The notes beneath the pieces were generated by a model that saw nothing but the letters and a program-made list of their open reading frames with translations, was not told the origin of the DNA and made no database searches. Position numbers and translations under genes: made by a program. DNA of 64,000 bases from Flavobacterium sharifuzzamanii (lineage in GTDB: Bacteria; Bacteroidota; Bacteroidia; Flavobacteriales; Flavobacteriaceae): the NCBI RefSeq assembly GCF_003254585.1, contig NZ_QJGZ01000035.1, positions 62,001 to 126,000 of the forward strand. Reading direction: 5' to 3'. Numbering within the stretch: position 1 is the stretch's first letter; every line of letters begins with the position of its first letter. Positions 34,480-43,361 of the stretch are shown here, one piece after another.

Positions 34480-35565
34480 ATGAAAAAAACAATTCTAATT
34501 CTGTTCGTTTTATTAGGTATCCAATCTCAAGCGCAAAAAACAGAAAACATCATCATCATTACTACAGACGGTTTTAGATGGCAAGAAGTTTTTAAAGGAC
34601 TTGATCCTGCAATTGCCAACGATAAAAAATTCAATCAGGGAGACAGCGCTTACATTTATAAAAAATATAGCAGTGCTAATGTCAAAGAAGCACGTAAAAA
34701 ACTAATGCCATTTTTCTGGTCTGAAATTGCTTCAAAAGGTCAGATTTATGGAAATCGTGATCTAGGAAACAAAGTCGATGTTGCCAATCCGTATTGGTTT
34801 AGTTATCCTGGCTATAGCGAAATCATGACTGGAAATGTAGATGTAAAAGTCAACTCAAACGGCTACAAAGCCAATCCAAACGTAAATGTTCTGGAATTTT
34901 TAAATAAACAGTCTAAACTGAAAGGAAAAGTTGCCGCTTTTGGCGCATGGGATGCTTTCGACAGAATCTTAAATGAAGAAAGAAGCGGGTTTCCTGTAAT
35001 TTCAGCTTTTGACAAAGTAGGCGGAAATAAACCAACAGCAGCTCAGAACTTATTAAATGAAATGCGTGACAATTCATATAAACCATTTCACATGGATGAA
35101 TGTTTAGATGTTTTTACGCATTATCAAGCTTTAGACGAGCTAAAAAATAAAAAACCAAAAGTACTTTATATCGCTTATGGTGAAACTGACGAATGGGCAC
35201 ATCATGCACAATATCGTTCGTATCTGGATGCAGCCAATCAAGTCGATAAATGGATTCAGGAAATCTGGAATTTTGTTCAAAACGATCCGCAATACAAAAA
35301 CAAAACAACGCTTTTCATAACCGTCGATCACGGACGTGGAGACAAAGTAAAAGCACAATGGACAGATCACGGCTCTGATATTCCGGGTGCTTCAGAAATT
35401 TGGTTTGCTGCAATGGGACCAGAAATTACTCCAAAAGGCGAAATCAAAACAGAATCTCAGTTCTACCAAAAACAATTTGCTCAAACATTAGCAAAAATAA
35501 TGGGATATGATTTCAAAACCAATCATCCAGTTGAAACTGAGATTAAAGAAATTTTCGAGATATAG
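34480..35565 (+). CDS. Exported alkaline-phosphatase superfamily protein
   Basis: A 361-residue protein with a signal peptide (1-18, ending SQAQ). Metal and catalytic landmarks of the AlkP/phosphodiesterase fold are IIITTDGFRWQEVF (first Asp), SYPGYSEIMTG (likely nucleophile region), YGETDEWAHH and FITVDHGRGD, then WTDHG. Probably a periplasmic phosphohydrolase or phosphotransferase; substrate unknown. ATG at 34480 begins the signal peptide; the longer frame needs a TTG. A perfect 19-base palindrome follows the stop. Confidence 0.85.
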   Translation: MKKTILILFVLLGIQSQAQKTENIIIITTDGFRWQEVFKGLDPAIANDKKFNQGDSAYIYKKYSSANVKEARKKLMPFFWSEIASKGQIYGNRDLGNKVDVANPYWFSYPGYSEIMTGNVDVKVNSNGYKANPNVNVLEFLNKQSKLKGKVAAFGAWDAFDRILNEERSGFPVISAFDKVGGNKPTAAQNLLNEMRDNSYKPFHMDECLDVFTHYQALDELKNKKPKVLYIAYGETDEWAHHAQYRSYLDAANQVDKWIQEIWNFVQNDPQYKNKTTLFITVDHGRGDKVKAQWTDHGSDIPGASEIWFAAMGPEITPKGEIKTESQFYQKQFAQTLAKIMGYDFKTNHPVETEIKEIFEI

Positions 35566-35570
35566 TTTTT

Positions 35571-35634
35571 AGCCACGAATTCACGAATTAATGATTTTAA
35601 AAAAAAAATATTTAAAATTCGTGAATTCGTGGCT
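35571..35634. repeat. Perfect 19-base palindrome AGCCACGAATTCACGAATT, likely terminator
   Basis: Arms at 35571-35589 and 35616-35634 are exactly complementary around a 26-base AT-rich centre. It sits 6 bases after the AlkP gene's stop and probably ends that transcript. A decayed relative is at 6093-6139. Confidence 0.8.
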
Positions 35635-35644
35635 ATTTTAAATT

Positions 35645-35674
35645 CTTGCGAGAAGAAAAAACTCTGTACCTTTG
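35645..35674 (+). promoter_or_regulatory. Promoter of the TrmH-family gene
   Basis: CTTG (35645-35648), an 18-base spacer, then TACCTTTG (35667-35674), a perfect TAnnTTTG -7 box. The ATG follows at 35705. Confidence 0.65.
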
Positions 35675-35704
35675 CCTCTCTGCAACTTTGAGCCTTAAAA
35701 AAAA

Positions 35705-36493
35705 ATGAAACAAATTACTTCAGTTCAAAATCCGTTTATCAAATCTTTGGTTTTACTTCAAGAAAAAGCCAAAGCCAGAAAACAAACCGGGACGTTTTTG
35801 ATTGAAGGACAACGCGAAATTTCATTAGCCATAAAAGGCGGTTACGAAATCGAAACGGTTTTATTCTTACCAGAATTAGTTTCAGAATCAGAAATCAATA
35901 AGCTGATTCAGAATCCGTTTCAGATTATCGAAATCAATAAAGAAGTTTACCAAAAACTGGCGTATCGCGATACTACAGAAGGTATTTTAGCTGTAGCAAA
36001 AACCAAATCTTTAAAATTATCTGATTTAAAATTATCTGATAATCCATTAATTCTGGTTGTTGAATCTTTAGAAAAACCAGGCAATATTGGTGCTGTTTTG
36101 CGAACTGCCGATGCTGCCAATTTAGATGCTGTTTTGATCGCCAATCCGAAAAGCGATTTATACAATCCGAATATTGTTCGTTCTAGTGTTGGATGCCTTT
36201 TTACCAATCAAATCGCAACTGGAACAACAGAAGAAATTATTGCTTTTTTGAAAGAAAAAAAGATCAATTTCTATAGTGCCACTTTACAGAATTCAACTTC
36301 ATATCATACACAAAATTTCACTACTCCAACCGCTTTGGTCGTAGGCACGGAAGCAACTGGTTTAACCCAGCAATGGCGTGACGAAGCAACTCAAAACATT
36401 ATTATCCCAATGCAGGGAGAAATCGACAGTATGAATGTTTCTGTCGCAGCTGCCATTTTAATTTTTGAAGCAAAAAGACAGAGAGGGTTCTAA
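35705..36493 (+). CDS. TrmH/SpoU family RNA 2'-O-methyltransferase
   Basis: A 262-residue SPOUT methyltransferase that would methylate a ribose in rRNA or tRNA using SAM. The N-terminal substrate-binding domain has RKQTGTFLIEGQREI. The C-terminal knotted domain has the three motifs VESLEKPGNIGAVLRTADAAN, ALVVGTEATGLT and IPMQGEIDSMNVSVAAAILIFE. The RNA target cannot be read from sequence. It has its own promoter and stands alone between two repeat-containing spacers. Confidence 0.92.
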   Translation: MKQITSVQNPFIKSLVLLQEKAKARKQTGTFLIEGQREISLAIKGGYEIETVLFLPELVSESEINKLIQNPFQIIEINKEVYQKLAYRDTTEGILAVAKTKSLKLSDLKLSDNPLILVVESLEKPGNIGAVLRTADAANLDAVLIANPKSDLYNPNIVRSSVGCLFTNQIATGTTEEIIAFLKEKKINFYSATLQNSTSYHTQNFTTPTALVVGTEATGLTQQWRDEATQNIIIPMQGEIDSMNVSVAAAILIFEAKRQRGF

Positions 36494-36500
36494 TTTTAAA

Positions 36501-36530
36501 GGTTCTGAGGTTCTGAGGTTCTGAGGTTCA
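36501..36530. repeat. Tandem GGTTCTGA octamers
   Basis: Three exact 8-base copies (36501-36524) and a partial fourth directly follow the TrmH-family stop. The same octamer occurs at about 5494-5501 and inverted at 43262-43290. Confidence 0.85.
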
Positions 36531-36595
36531 AATTAAAAGTCTTCAACTTTTAATTTTTAATCTTTAATTTTTAATTTAAAAACGATTGCTTCCAT

Positions 36596-36620
36596 GTCAG
36601 GCTGAGCTGAGTCGAAGCCT
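36596..36620. repeat. CTGAGCnnAGTCGAAG element
   Basis: GTCAGGCTGAGCTGAGTCGA lies in the spacer before the relA/spoT gene. Matching copies are at 43991-44016 and 62199-62222, with a diverged inverted one at 31115-31140. Confidence 0.65.
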
Positions 36621-36725
36621 TATTCCTATATAGGAAAATCCAAAATCTACACTCTAAAATCAACAATCTAAAATCTTGTGTATGTTCAAACTAATTCTTA
36701 TTTTTAGTACTTGAACTATGCCGTT

Positions 36726-38945
36726 ATGACAGAAATAGATATAGAAAAAGAAAACAAAGCTATTGCGCAGGAATACAAGGAATTACTTCGAATAAGTTAC
36801 CAAACTTTAAGCCCTACTGACAAGAAATTAATTAGAAAAGCTTTTGATGTTGCCGTTGATGCTCACAAAGATCAGAGACGTAAATCTGGCGAAGCTTATA
36901 TCTTTCATCCTATTGCAGTTGCAAAAATTGTTGCCTCAGAAATTGGTCTGGGCGCGACCTCTATCGCTGCGGCTTTAATGCACGATGTTGTAGAGGATAC
37001 ACCAATGACTGTAGAAGATATTGAGCGTTTATTCAATCCGAAAGTGGCTCAGCTAGTTGAGGGGCTTACGAAAATCTCATTGGTTCAAAAAGACTTGAAT
37101 GCTTCAATGCAAGCGGAGAACTTCAGAAAAATGATTCTGACGCTGAATGATGATGTTCGTGTAATTTTAATTAAGCTTGCCGATCGTCTTCATAACATGC
37201 AGACTATGGATTCAATGGCGGAATACAAACAAACCAAAATCGCATCTGAAACTTTATACATTTATGCTCCCCTTGCCCATCGTTTGGGATTGTATAACAT
37301 TAAAACCAAACTAGAGGATTTAGGATTAAAATATACTGAACCTGCAGTTTACGATGACATTGTAAGCAAAATTCGTGAAACTAAAGAACAGCAAGACGCT
37401 TATATCAAAGATATTTCAGATGTTTTGAAAAAATCTTTAGATAACGAAGGCATAGATTATATTATCAAAGGGCGACCAAAATCTATCTACTCTATTCGTC
37501 GAAAAATGCGTGCGCAAAACGTAACCTTTGATGAAGTCTACGACAAGTTCGCGCTTAGAATTGTTTACAAAGCCGATCCGCATGAAGAAAAATTTATTGC
37601 CTGGAAAATATATTCAATCGTAACAGATCATTACAGACCGAGCCCGAGCCGTTTACGTGACTGGATTTCATCTCCAAAATCAACTGGTTATGAAGCCCTT
37701 CACATTACGGTAATGGGACCAAAAGGACGCTGGGTCGAAGTTCAGGTTCGAAGCGAACGTATGGACGAAATCGCCGAAAAAGGATATGCTGCACATTACA
37801 AATACAAAAATGGCGCAACAGAAGAAAGCGGTCTTGACACTTGGCTGAATCTTCTTCGCGAAGCCCTTGAAAATCCAGAAACCAATGCGGTTGATTTTGT
37901 GGAAGATTTTAAAATGAATTTATATTCTAAAGAAATCTTCGTCTTTACTCCAAAAGGAGAAATCAAATCGTTGCCAAAAGGCGCAACTTCATTAGATTTT
38001 GCATTTAGCATTCACTCTGAAATCGGAATTAAAACACGCGGAACTCGTGTAAACGGGCGTCTAGTGCCGTTAAATTACGAATTAAAAAGCGGTGATCAAG
38101 TTGAAGTAATTACTTCTCCAAACCAGAAACCAACTGTAAACTGGCTGGAATACGTAACAACTTCGAGAGCTAAAAATAAAATCAAAAACGTTCTTAACGA
38201 GAACACCAAAAAAATTGCAGAAGAAGGAAAAGAATTACTTGTTAGAAAATTAAAACATTTAAAAGTTACGTTCAACGAACAAGTAACAAATGAGTTAGTT
38301 AATTTCTTCAAATTAAAAACAAGTTTAGATTTATTTTACCGAGTTGGAATTGGTGCAATTGAAAATCAGCAGTTAAAAGATTATGCTGCACAGAAAAGCA
38401 ATTCGTTTATCAATTTCTTCAAAAATAAAATTAAACGGACGAAAGATACTGCAGATGAGGATATTCACAAACCAGTCATCAGCAGCAATTATGACATGCT
38501 GGTTTTTGGAACTGAGCATGACAAGTTAGATTATAAACTTTCGCAATGCTGTAACCCAATTCCTGGTGACGATGTTTTTGGTTTTGTTACCATTAATGAA
38601 GGAATAAAAGTGCATAAAAAAGATTGTCCGAATGCAATCGGAATGCAGTCTAATTATGCTTACAGAATCATGAGTGCCAAATGGATTGACTCTTCGCAAG
38701 AAGAATTCAAAGCCATTATCAATATTACAGGAATGGATGTTTTAGGACTTACCAACCAATTGACAAAGGTAATTTCGAACAATATGAGCGTAAACATTCA
38801 GAGTATTTCTCTAAGTACGGATGCTGGAATTTTCCACGGACAAGTTGCTGTAATTGTTAAAAACAATACGATTTTGAAAAAAATGATTAGCGCTATCAAG
38901 AAAATTGACGGGGTCGATAAGGTTACTAGAGAGTACAGAACCTAA
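36726..38945 (+). CDS. Bifunctional (p)ppGpp synthetase/hydrolase, RelA/SpoT family
   Basis: A 739-residue long Rel-type enzyme. Order of domains: HD hydrolase (about 45-200, with FHPIAVAKIV and the catalytic MHDVVEDTP and LADRLHNMQTM), synthetase (about 235-350, KGRPKSIYSIRRKM, FALRIVYKADPHEEK), TGS (about 395-460, FVFTPKGEIKSLPKGATSLDFAFSIH) and a C-terminal ACT domain (about 665-739). Hydrolase motif residues are present, so it probably both makes and degrades the alarmone. ATG at 36726 is chosen over a TTG five codons upstream. It precedes a Fur-family regulator by 88 bases. Confidence 0.95.
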   Translation: MTEIDIEKENKAIAQEYKELLRISYQTLSPTDKKLIRKAFDVAVDAHKDQRRKSGEAYIFHPIAVAKIVASEIGLGATSIAAALMHDVVEDTPMTVEDIERLFNPKVAQLVEGLTKISLVQKDLNASMQAENFRKMILTLNDDVRVILIKLADRLHNMQTMDSMAEYKQTKIASETLYIYAPLAHRLGLYNIKTKLEDLGLKYTEPAVYDDIVSKIRETKEQQDAYIKDISDVLKKSLDNEGIDYIIKGRPKSIYSIRRKMRAQNVTFDEVYDKFALRIVYKADPHEEKFIAWKIYSIVTDHYRPSPSRLRDWISSPKSTGYEALHITVMGPKGRWVEVQVRSERMDEIAEKGYAAHYKYKNGATEESGLDTWLNLLREALENPETNAVDFVEDFKMNLYSKEIFVFTPKGEIKSLPKGATSLDFAFSIHSEIGIKTRGTRVNGRLVPLNYELKSGDQVEVITSPNQKPTVNWLEYVTTSRAKNKIKNVLNENTKKIAEEGKELLVRKLKHLKVTFNEQVTNELVNFFKLKTSLDLFYRVGIGAIENQQLKDYAAQKSNSFINFFKNKIKRTKDTADEDIHKPVISSNYDMLVFGTEHDKLDYKLSQCCNPIPGDDVFGFVTINEGIKVHKKDCPNAIGMQSNYAYRIMSAKWIDSSQEEFKAIINITGMDVLGLTNQLTKVISNNMSVNIQSISLSTDAGIFHGQVAVIVKNNTILKKMISAIKKIDGVDKVTREYRT

Positions 38946-39019
38946 CTTTTTAGGGAAACTATAAGAATTTTGTAACGAAACTTTAAACCCGAAACTTTTA
39001 TTCATTAAAAATAAAAAAT

Positions 39020-39027
39020 TATCTTTG
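39020..39027 (+). promoter_or_regulatory. -7 box placed for a leaderless Fur-family mRNA
   Basis: TATCTTTG, a perfect TAnnTTTG box, ends only 6 bases before the ATG at 39034. With the usual distance from box to start, transcription would begin at or within a few bases of the start codon. The -33 position reads TTTA. Confidence 0.6.
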
Positions 39028-39033
39028 CCGGAT

Positions 39034-39498
39034 ATGACACTTATTTCAACTGACAACACTAAGAATCAAGAAATTGTAAAAAATGTTTTTACACTATATC
39101 TTGAACAAAAAGGGCATCGCAAAACTCCTGAGCGTTATGCTATACTTCAGGAAATTTACGATAGCGAGGAGCATTTTGATATCGAAAACCTTTATATCAA
39201 GATGAAAAACAAGAACTATCGTGTGAGTAGAGCTACTTTATACAACACGATAGAGTTATTGTTGGACTGCGCTTTGGTTAGAAAACATCAATTTGGACAA
39301 AATCAGGCTTACTACGAAAAATCATATTTTGATAAACAGCATGATCACATCATTATGACAGATTCGGGTGAAGTAATTGAATTTTGCGATCCAAGAATTC
39401 AAACTATCAAAAAAACTATCGAAGAAATTTTTGATATTGAAATCACTAATCACTCGCTTTATTTCTACGGAAATAAAAAGCAAAATTCAAATTCATAG
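39034..39498 (+). CDS. Fur family transcriptional regulator
   Basis: A 154-residue metal-dependent repressor. The N-terminal winged helix runs from about 20 to 85 ([26 protein letters not shown], then [20 protein letters not shown]). The C-terminal dimer domain has [16 protein letters not shown], keeping the His-Asp-His metal ligands. The CxxC of classical Fur (HDHLxCxxCG) is replaced by MTDS, so the structural zinc site seems absent, as in some other Fur proteins. Metal preference cannot be predicted. The start is the ATG at 39034, right behind a -7 box. It is followed by purA. Confidence 0.88.
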   Translation: MTLISTDNTKNQEIVKNVFTLYLEQKGHRKTPERYAILQEIYDSEEHFDIENLYIKMKNKNYRVSRATLYNTIELLLDCALVRKHQFGQNQAYYEKSYFDKQHDHIIMTDSGEVIEFCDPRIQTIKKTIEEIFDIEITNHSLYFYGNKKQNSNS

Positions 39499-39595
39499 TC
39501 TATTCAATTAGACTTTTTCAAAAAAAATAAAAAAAGAAAATTAACTACATAATCAGTAGGACAACTTAGATTGTCCCAACGCAAATTAAAAGAGA

Positions 39596-40867
39596 ATGAC
39601 CGTAGATTTATTACTAGGATTACAATGGGGAGATGAAGGTAAAGGAAAAATTGTTGACGTACTTACCTCAAATTATGATATTATTGCACGTTTTCAAGGA
39701 GGACCAAACGCAGGACATACATTAGAATTTGACGGAATTAAACACGTACTTAGAACGATTCCTTCTGGAATTTTTCATAAAAATTCAGTAAATATCATCG
39801 GAAATGGAGTTGTAATTGATCCTGTAGTTTTCCAAAAAGAAATTGAAGGTTTAGAGAAATTCAACCTTGACATCAAAAAGAAATTAATCATTTCTAGAAA
39901 AGCACATTTAATTTTACCTACTCACCGTTTGCTTGATGCAGCTTCTGAAGCTTCAAAAGGAAAAGCAAAAATTGGTTCTACTCTTAAAGGAATTGGACCA
40001 ACTTATATGGACAAAACGGGTAGAAATGGTTTACGTGTTGGAGATATCGAATTAGAAGATTTCAAAGATCGTTACAGAGCTTTAGCTGACAAACATGAAG
40101 CAATGATTGCTTTCTACGATGTTAACATTCAATACAACTTAGCTGAATTAGAAAAAGAATTCTTTGAAGCTATTGAAGAACTTAAAAAATTAGATTTTAT
40201 TGACAGTGAAGAATACATGCACCAAGCTCAAAAAGCAGGAAAATCTATTCTTTGTGAAGGTGCTCAAGGATCTTTATTAGATGTTGATTTCGGAACTTAT
40301 CCTTTCGTAACTTCATCAAACACCACTGCTGCTGGAGCTTGTACAGGTTTAGGAATTGCTCCTAACAAAATCAAAGAAGTTTACGGAATTTTTAAAGCTT
40401 ACGTTACACGTGTAGGTAGCGGACCTTTCCCAACTGAACTTTTTGATGAAGTTGGTGCTACAATGGCAAAAGTGGGTAACGAATTTGGTTCTGTAACAGG
40501 AAGACAAAGACGTTGCGGATGGTTAGACCTTGTTGCTTTAAAATATGCAGTTCAAGTTAACGGAGTTACTCAATTAATGATGATGAAAGGTGACGTTCTT
40601 TCTGGTTTTGAAACTTTAAAAGTTTGTACAGAATACAACTACAAAGGACAAAACATTTCTCACTTCCCTTACAACATTGAACCAGAAAATGTTACTCCGG
40701 TTTACAAAGAGTTTAAAGGATGGAAGCAAGATTTAACTGGATTGACAACTTACGATCAATTGCCAATTGAGCTAAAAGAATATATTGAGTTTATTGAAAA
40801 AGAAATCGAAGTGCCAATCAAAATTGTATCGGTTGGACCAGATAGAAAACAAACAATAACAAAATAA
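39596..40867 (+). CDS. purA: Adenylosuccinate synthase
   Basis: A 423-residue GTP-dependent enzyme that converts IMP and aspartate to adenylosuccinate in purine biosynthesis. The P-loop is LQWGDEGKGKIVD, followed by FQGGPNAGHTL, LKGIGPTYMDK and GAQGSLLDVDFGTYPFVTSSNTTAAG; a guanine-binding KIVSVGPDRKQT lies at the end. Length is typical. It is closely followed by a strong terminator (40875-40904). Its pathway partner guaB lies at 45856. Confidence 0.97.
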   Translation: MTVDLLLGLQWGDEGKGKIVDVLTSNYDIIARFQGGPNAGHTLEFDGIKHVLRTIPSGIFHKNSVNIIGNGVVIDPVVFQKEIEGLEKFNLDIKKKLIISRKAHLILPTHRLLDAASEASKGKAKIGSTLKGIGPTYMDKTGRNGLRVGDIELEDFKDRYRALADKHEAMIAFYDVNIQYNLAELEKEFFEAIEELKKLDFIDSEEYMHQAQKAGKSILCEGAQGSLLDVDFGTYPFVTSSNTTAAGACTGLGIAPNKIKEVYGIFKAYVTRVGSGPFPTELFDEVGATMAKVGNEFGSVTGRQRRCGWLDLVALKYAVQVNGVTQLMMMKGDVLSGFETLKVCTEYNYKGQNISHFPYNIEPENVTPVYKEFKGWKQDLTGLTTYDQLPIELKEYIEFIEKEIEVPIKIVSVGPDRKQTITK

Positions 40868-40874
40868 TACATTT

Positions 40875-40904
40875 AAACGCTCTGATTTTCAGAGCGTTTT
40901 TTTT
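40875..40904 (+). terminator. Terminator of purA
   Basis: AAACGCTCTGA (40875-40885) pairs perfectly with TCAGAGCGTTT (40889-40899) with a 3-base loop and a run of T. It ends 14 bases before the next gene's ATG. Confidence 0.92.
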
Positions 40905-40917
40905 GACTATTACTGAC

Positions 40918-41502
40918 ATGAGAAAAAATCCTGAAATCGAGATTACAGAAACCAAACTATTATCAGACAATTGGTACATCTTAAATAAAGTTACTTTTAA
41001 CTATACAAAAGAAAATGAAAAAGTAGAATCACATATTCGTGAAGTGTATGACCGCGGAAATGGTGCTGGTATTTTACTATATAATTCAACAAAAAAAACA
41101 GTTATTCTAACCAGACAATTTCGTTTACCAACCTATCTTAACGGAAATAAATCTGGAATGATGATTGAAGTTTGCGCTGGACTTTTAGACAAAGACAATG
41201 CCGAACAAGCTATTATTCGCGAAACAGAAGAAGAAACTGGTTATCGCTTAAGCAAAGTTCAAAAAGTAATCGAAACTTATATGTCACCTGGTTCTGTAAC
41301 AGAAATTCTATATCTTTTTGTTGGCGAATACGACGAAAACATGAAAGTAAGCGAAGGCGGCGGATTAGATGCTGAACAAGAAAATATTGAGGTTTTAGAA
41401 TTCACTTTTGATCAAGCTTACGCCATGATCGAATCTGGAGAAATTACTGATGCCAAAACTATTATGCTTTTGCAGCATGCTAAAATTAAAGGCTTGATTT
41501 AA
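40918..41502 (+). CDS. NUDIX hydrolase, GDP-mannose pyrophosphatase NudK-like
   Basis: A 194-residue Nudix enzyme. The Nudix box is GLLDKDNAEQAIIRETEEETGY, with the catalytic REXXEE cluster. The upstream REVYDRGNGAGILLYN strand and the downstream YMSPGSVTEILYLFVGEY match the GDP-mannose/ADP-ribose pyrophosphatase group (NudK/NudF). ATG at 40918; an upstream TTG falls inside the purA terminator's T-run and is not used. Confidence 0.85.
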   Translation: MRKNPEIEITETKLLSDNWYILNKVTFNYTKENEKVESHIREVYDRGNGAGILLYNSTKKTVILTRQFRLPTYLNGNKSGMMIEVCAGLLDKDNAEQAIIRETEEETGYRLSKVQKVIETYMSPGSVTEILYLFVGEYDENMKVSEGGGLDAEQENIEVLEFTFDQAYAMIESGEITDAKTIMLLQHAKIKGLI

Positions 41503-41516
41503 TTACAATAATTTAT

Positions 41517-42089
41517 ATGCACCAAAAAAATGATAGCAAAATAAATATTTGGAAAGAATTTGCAAATAAAACAAACGGAATTTTTAAGGAAGGCTATTCT
41601 TGGCAGTCAGATTCTGTTGTTATTACATATAAAAACTGGAAAATTATATTTGATAATTACACACTTTGGTCTGGAAAATACAGTACCGAAATGACAAGAA
41701 TTATTGTTCCCATTAATTCAAATAATGATTTTAGATTTGAAATATATAAGGAAGGACTTATTCGTAAGATTGAAAAATTATTTGGAGCACAAGATATTCA
41801 AATTGGATCTGAGGATTTTGACAAAGCATTCATCATTAAAAGTAATAATGAATTAAAAATTAAATCCTTATTACGAAGCACAGTAATTCGTTCTCTTTTT
41901 TTTGACATCAAAGACGTAAATATTCAAATTTCTGATCAGAAAGGAATTTGGGAACAAAAACTCCCTGAAAATCAATTTGAACTATCTTTTTATCTTGACG
42001 GAAAAACTGCAGATTTACAGAAACTAAATCAAATATTAGAACTCTTTAAAATAATTTTGAATGAGTTACATCAAATGAGTATTATTTGA
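41517..42089 (+). CDS. Hypothetical cytoplasmic protein, family not recognised
   Basis: A 190-residue protein without signal peptide or membrane helix. It shows an alternating strand pattern (VVITYKNWKIIFDNYTL, RIIVPINSNNDFRFEIY), then a helix-rich end (LNQILELFKIILNELHQ). A small alpha/beta domain resembling DUF3137-type proteins is possible, but I cannot assign it. It follows the Nudix gene by 14 bases and may be co-transcribed. Confidence 0.6.
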   Translation: MHQKNDSKINIWKEFANKTNGIFKEGYSWQSDSVVITYKNWKIIFDNYTLWSGKYSTEMTRIIVPINSNNDFRFEIYKEGLIRKIEKLFGAQDIQIGSEDFDKAFIIKSNNELKIKSLLRSTVIRSLFFDIKDVNIQISDQKGIWEQKLPENQFELSFYLDGKTADLQKLNQILELFKIILNELHQMSII

Positions 42090-42179
42090 TAAAATGAAAA
42101 TCCCGAAACCTATTTCAAAAATTATGTAACCCTTTTCAGCTATCAGATGTATAACTTTATATTCATAAAAATTCGACGT

Positions 42180-43064
42180 ATGAAAAAGTTATATTACACA
42201 GCAAACATACTACTAATCTTGATGTTGGTTTTATTAGGTTCTTGCAAAAAAACCGATACTATAACATTGACTGAAAATAAAAAAGAGAAAAAAAAGGTAA
42301 TTGAACACAAAAAGCCTGAAACGATTGCGTATCAAATAGAAAAAACCAAAGAATGGCTAAAGCTTAATGAAGCCGACAGCTCAAAAATGGATATTGTTTA
42401 TGCCTTAAACCGAACAGATAAAGCTAATTTCAAGAAACTTGATTCTGTTATAATTCCAGCAGATTTTAGCGGAGATTTGGTTTACTATCTTCCGTTTCCG
42501 TTACATGTTTCGGCTTTAGAAGAAGTTTCAAAAATTATTCTTTTTTCATATCCAACACAAGCTTTTGCTGCTTATGAAAACGGCGAATTAGTTCGTACCG
42601 GTCCTACCAATATGGGAAGAAAAAAAGATCCTACTCCTACTGGATTGTTTTTCACCAATTGGAAAGCCGAACAAACCACAAGTACATTTAATGACGAATG
42701 GGATTTAAAATGGAATTTTAATATCGAAAATAAATTGGGAGTTGGTTTTCATCAATATGCGCTTCCAGGATATCCAGCATCACATTCTTGCTTACGCCTA
42801 TTAGAAAAAGACGCTAAATATCTTTATAAATTTGCCGACGAATGGATTTTAAAAGATAGAGAAAATGTAAAAGTAAAAGGAACTCCTGTGGTTGTTTTTG
42901 GAAGTTACAATTTTGATGGACCAAAGCCTTGGTTGCAATTAGCATCAGATCCAGAAGCTTTAAATATCTCTGAAGGCGATATTGAAACTACTGTAAGTCC
43001 TTATTTAAAAGAAATATTAGAAAACCAAAATCTAAGAGAAGCCGAGCCAACAAAAACTTTATAA
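42180..43064 (+). CDS. L,D-transpeptidase (YkuD) lipoprotein
   Basis: A 294-residue lipoprotein (lipobox LLGSC, Cys at about 22). A charged linker is followed by a YkuD-type catalytic domain: the strand FAAYENGELVRTGPTNMG, PTGLFFTNW, HQYALPGYPASHSCLRL with the catalytic Cys in SHSC, and VVVFGSYNF. Such enzymes form 3-3 peptidoglycan crosslinks or attach proteins to peptidoglycan. The classical motif SHGCxR is here SHSCLR, so the Gly before Cys is Ser. ATG at 42180 starts the lipoprotein signal; a longer ATG frame begins at 42147 and is unlikely. Confidence 0.85.
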   Translation: MKKLYYTANILLILMLVLLGSCKKTDTITLTENKKEKKKVIEHKKPETIAYQIEKTKEWLKLNEADSSKMDIVYALNRTDKANFKKLDSVIIPADFSGDLVYYLPFPLHVSALEEVSKIILFSYPTQAFAAYENGELVRTGPTNMGRKKDPTPTGLFFTNWKAEQTTSTFNDEWDLKWNFNIENKLGVGFHQYALPGYPASHSCLRLLEKDAKYLYKFADEWILKDRENVKVKGTPVVVFGSYNFDGPKPWLQLASDPEALNISEGDIETTVSPYLKEILENQNLREAEPTKTL

Positions 43065-43084
43065 AATATACTCTAAATACAGAA

Positions 43085-43122
43085 TCAGCTGAGATGATAG
43101 AATATCGTTTCAGCTTTTTTTT
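43085..43122 (+). terminator. Terminator of the L,D-transpeptidase gene
   Basis: AGCTGAGA (43087-43094) pairs with TTTCAGCT (43108-43115, one G-U) and is followed by an eight-T run. It lies about 20 bases past the stop. Confidence 0.8.
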
Positions 43123-43361
43123 GTTTGCGTTTAAACATAAAATTTGGCTAAAGCCCTTCTCTTTGCCCTTTTTTCAACCTCCAGCTAAAGTTAGAGGCAA
43201 TCCATTTCCAAACCTTAAAAACCTTTGTCTCTTTGAACCTTTGAACCTAAAAAACTTAGCACCTCAGAACCTCAGAATCTTAGAACCTTCAAAAAAACCC
43301 ATAAATAAGCGATCGTTCATTTATTATTTTTTATATCTTTGCACCATAATCAATTAGAAAT
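43123..43361. repeat. Repeat-rich spacer with inverted GGTTCTGA and TTTGAACC words, then TetR operator
   Basis: No gene. From left to right: words such as CCTTTGAACCTTTGAACC (about 43190-43250), then CACCTCAGAACCTCAGAATC (inverted GGTTCTGA octamers, 43262-43290), then the TetR operator and promoter. The small open frame here (43094-43357) is a repeat artefact. Confidence 0.7.
43301..43341 (+). promoter_or_regulatory. TetR operator and promoter
   Basis: A 24-base near-palindrome (43301-43324, half-sites ATAAATAAGCGA and TCGTTCATTTAT, 10 of 12 positions symmetric around CGATCG) is followed by the -7 box TATCTTTG (43334-43341). It occupies the -33 region, and the TetR ATG follows 20 bases later. 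This fits autorepression. Confidence 0.65.

Noticed and set aside
43094..43357. An 87-residue open frame on the plus strand
   Set aside because: It is made of repeat words (TTTGAACC, CTCAGAACC) in the spacer, overlaps the L,D-transpeptidase terminator and the TetR operator, and shows no domain.
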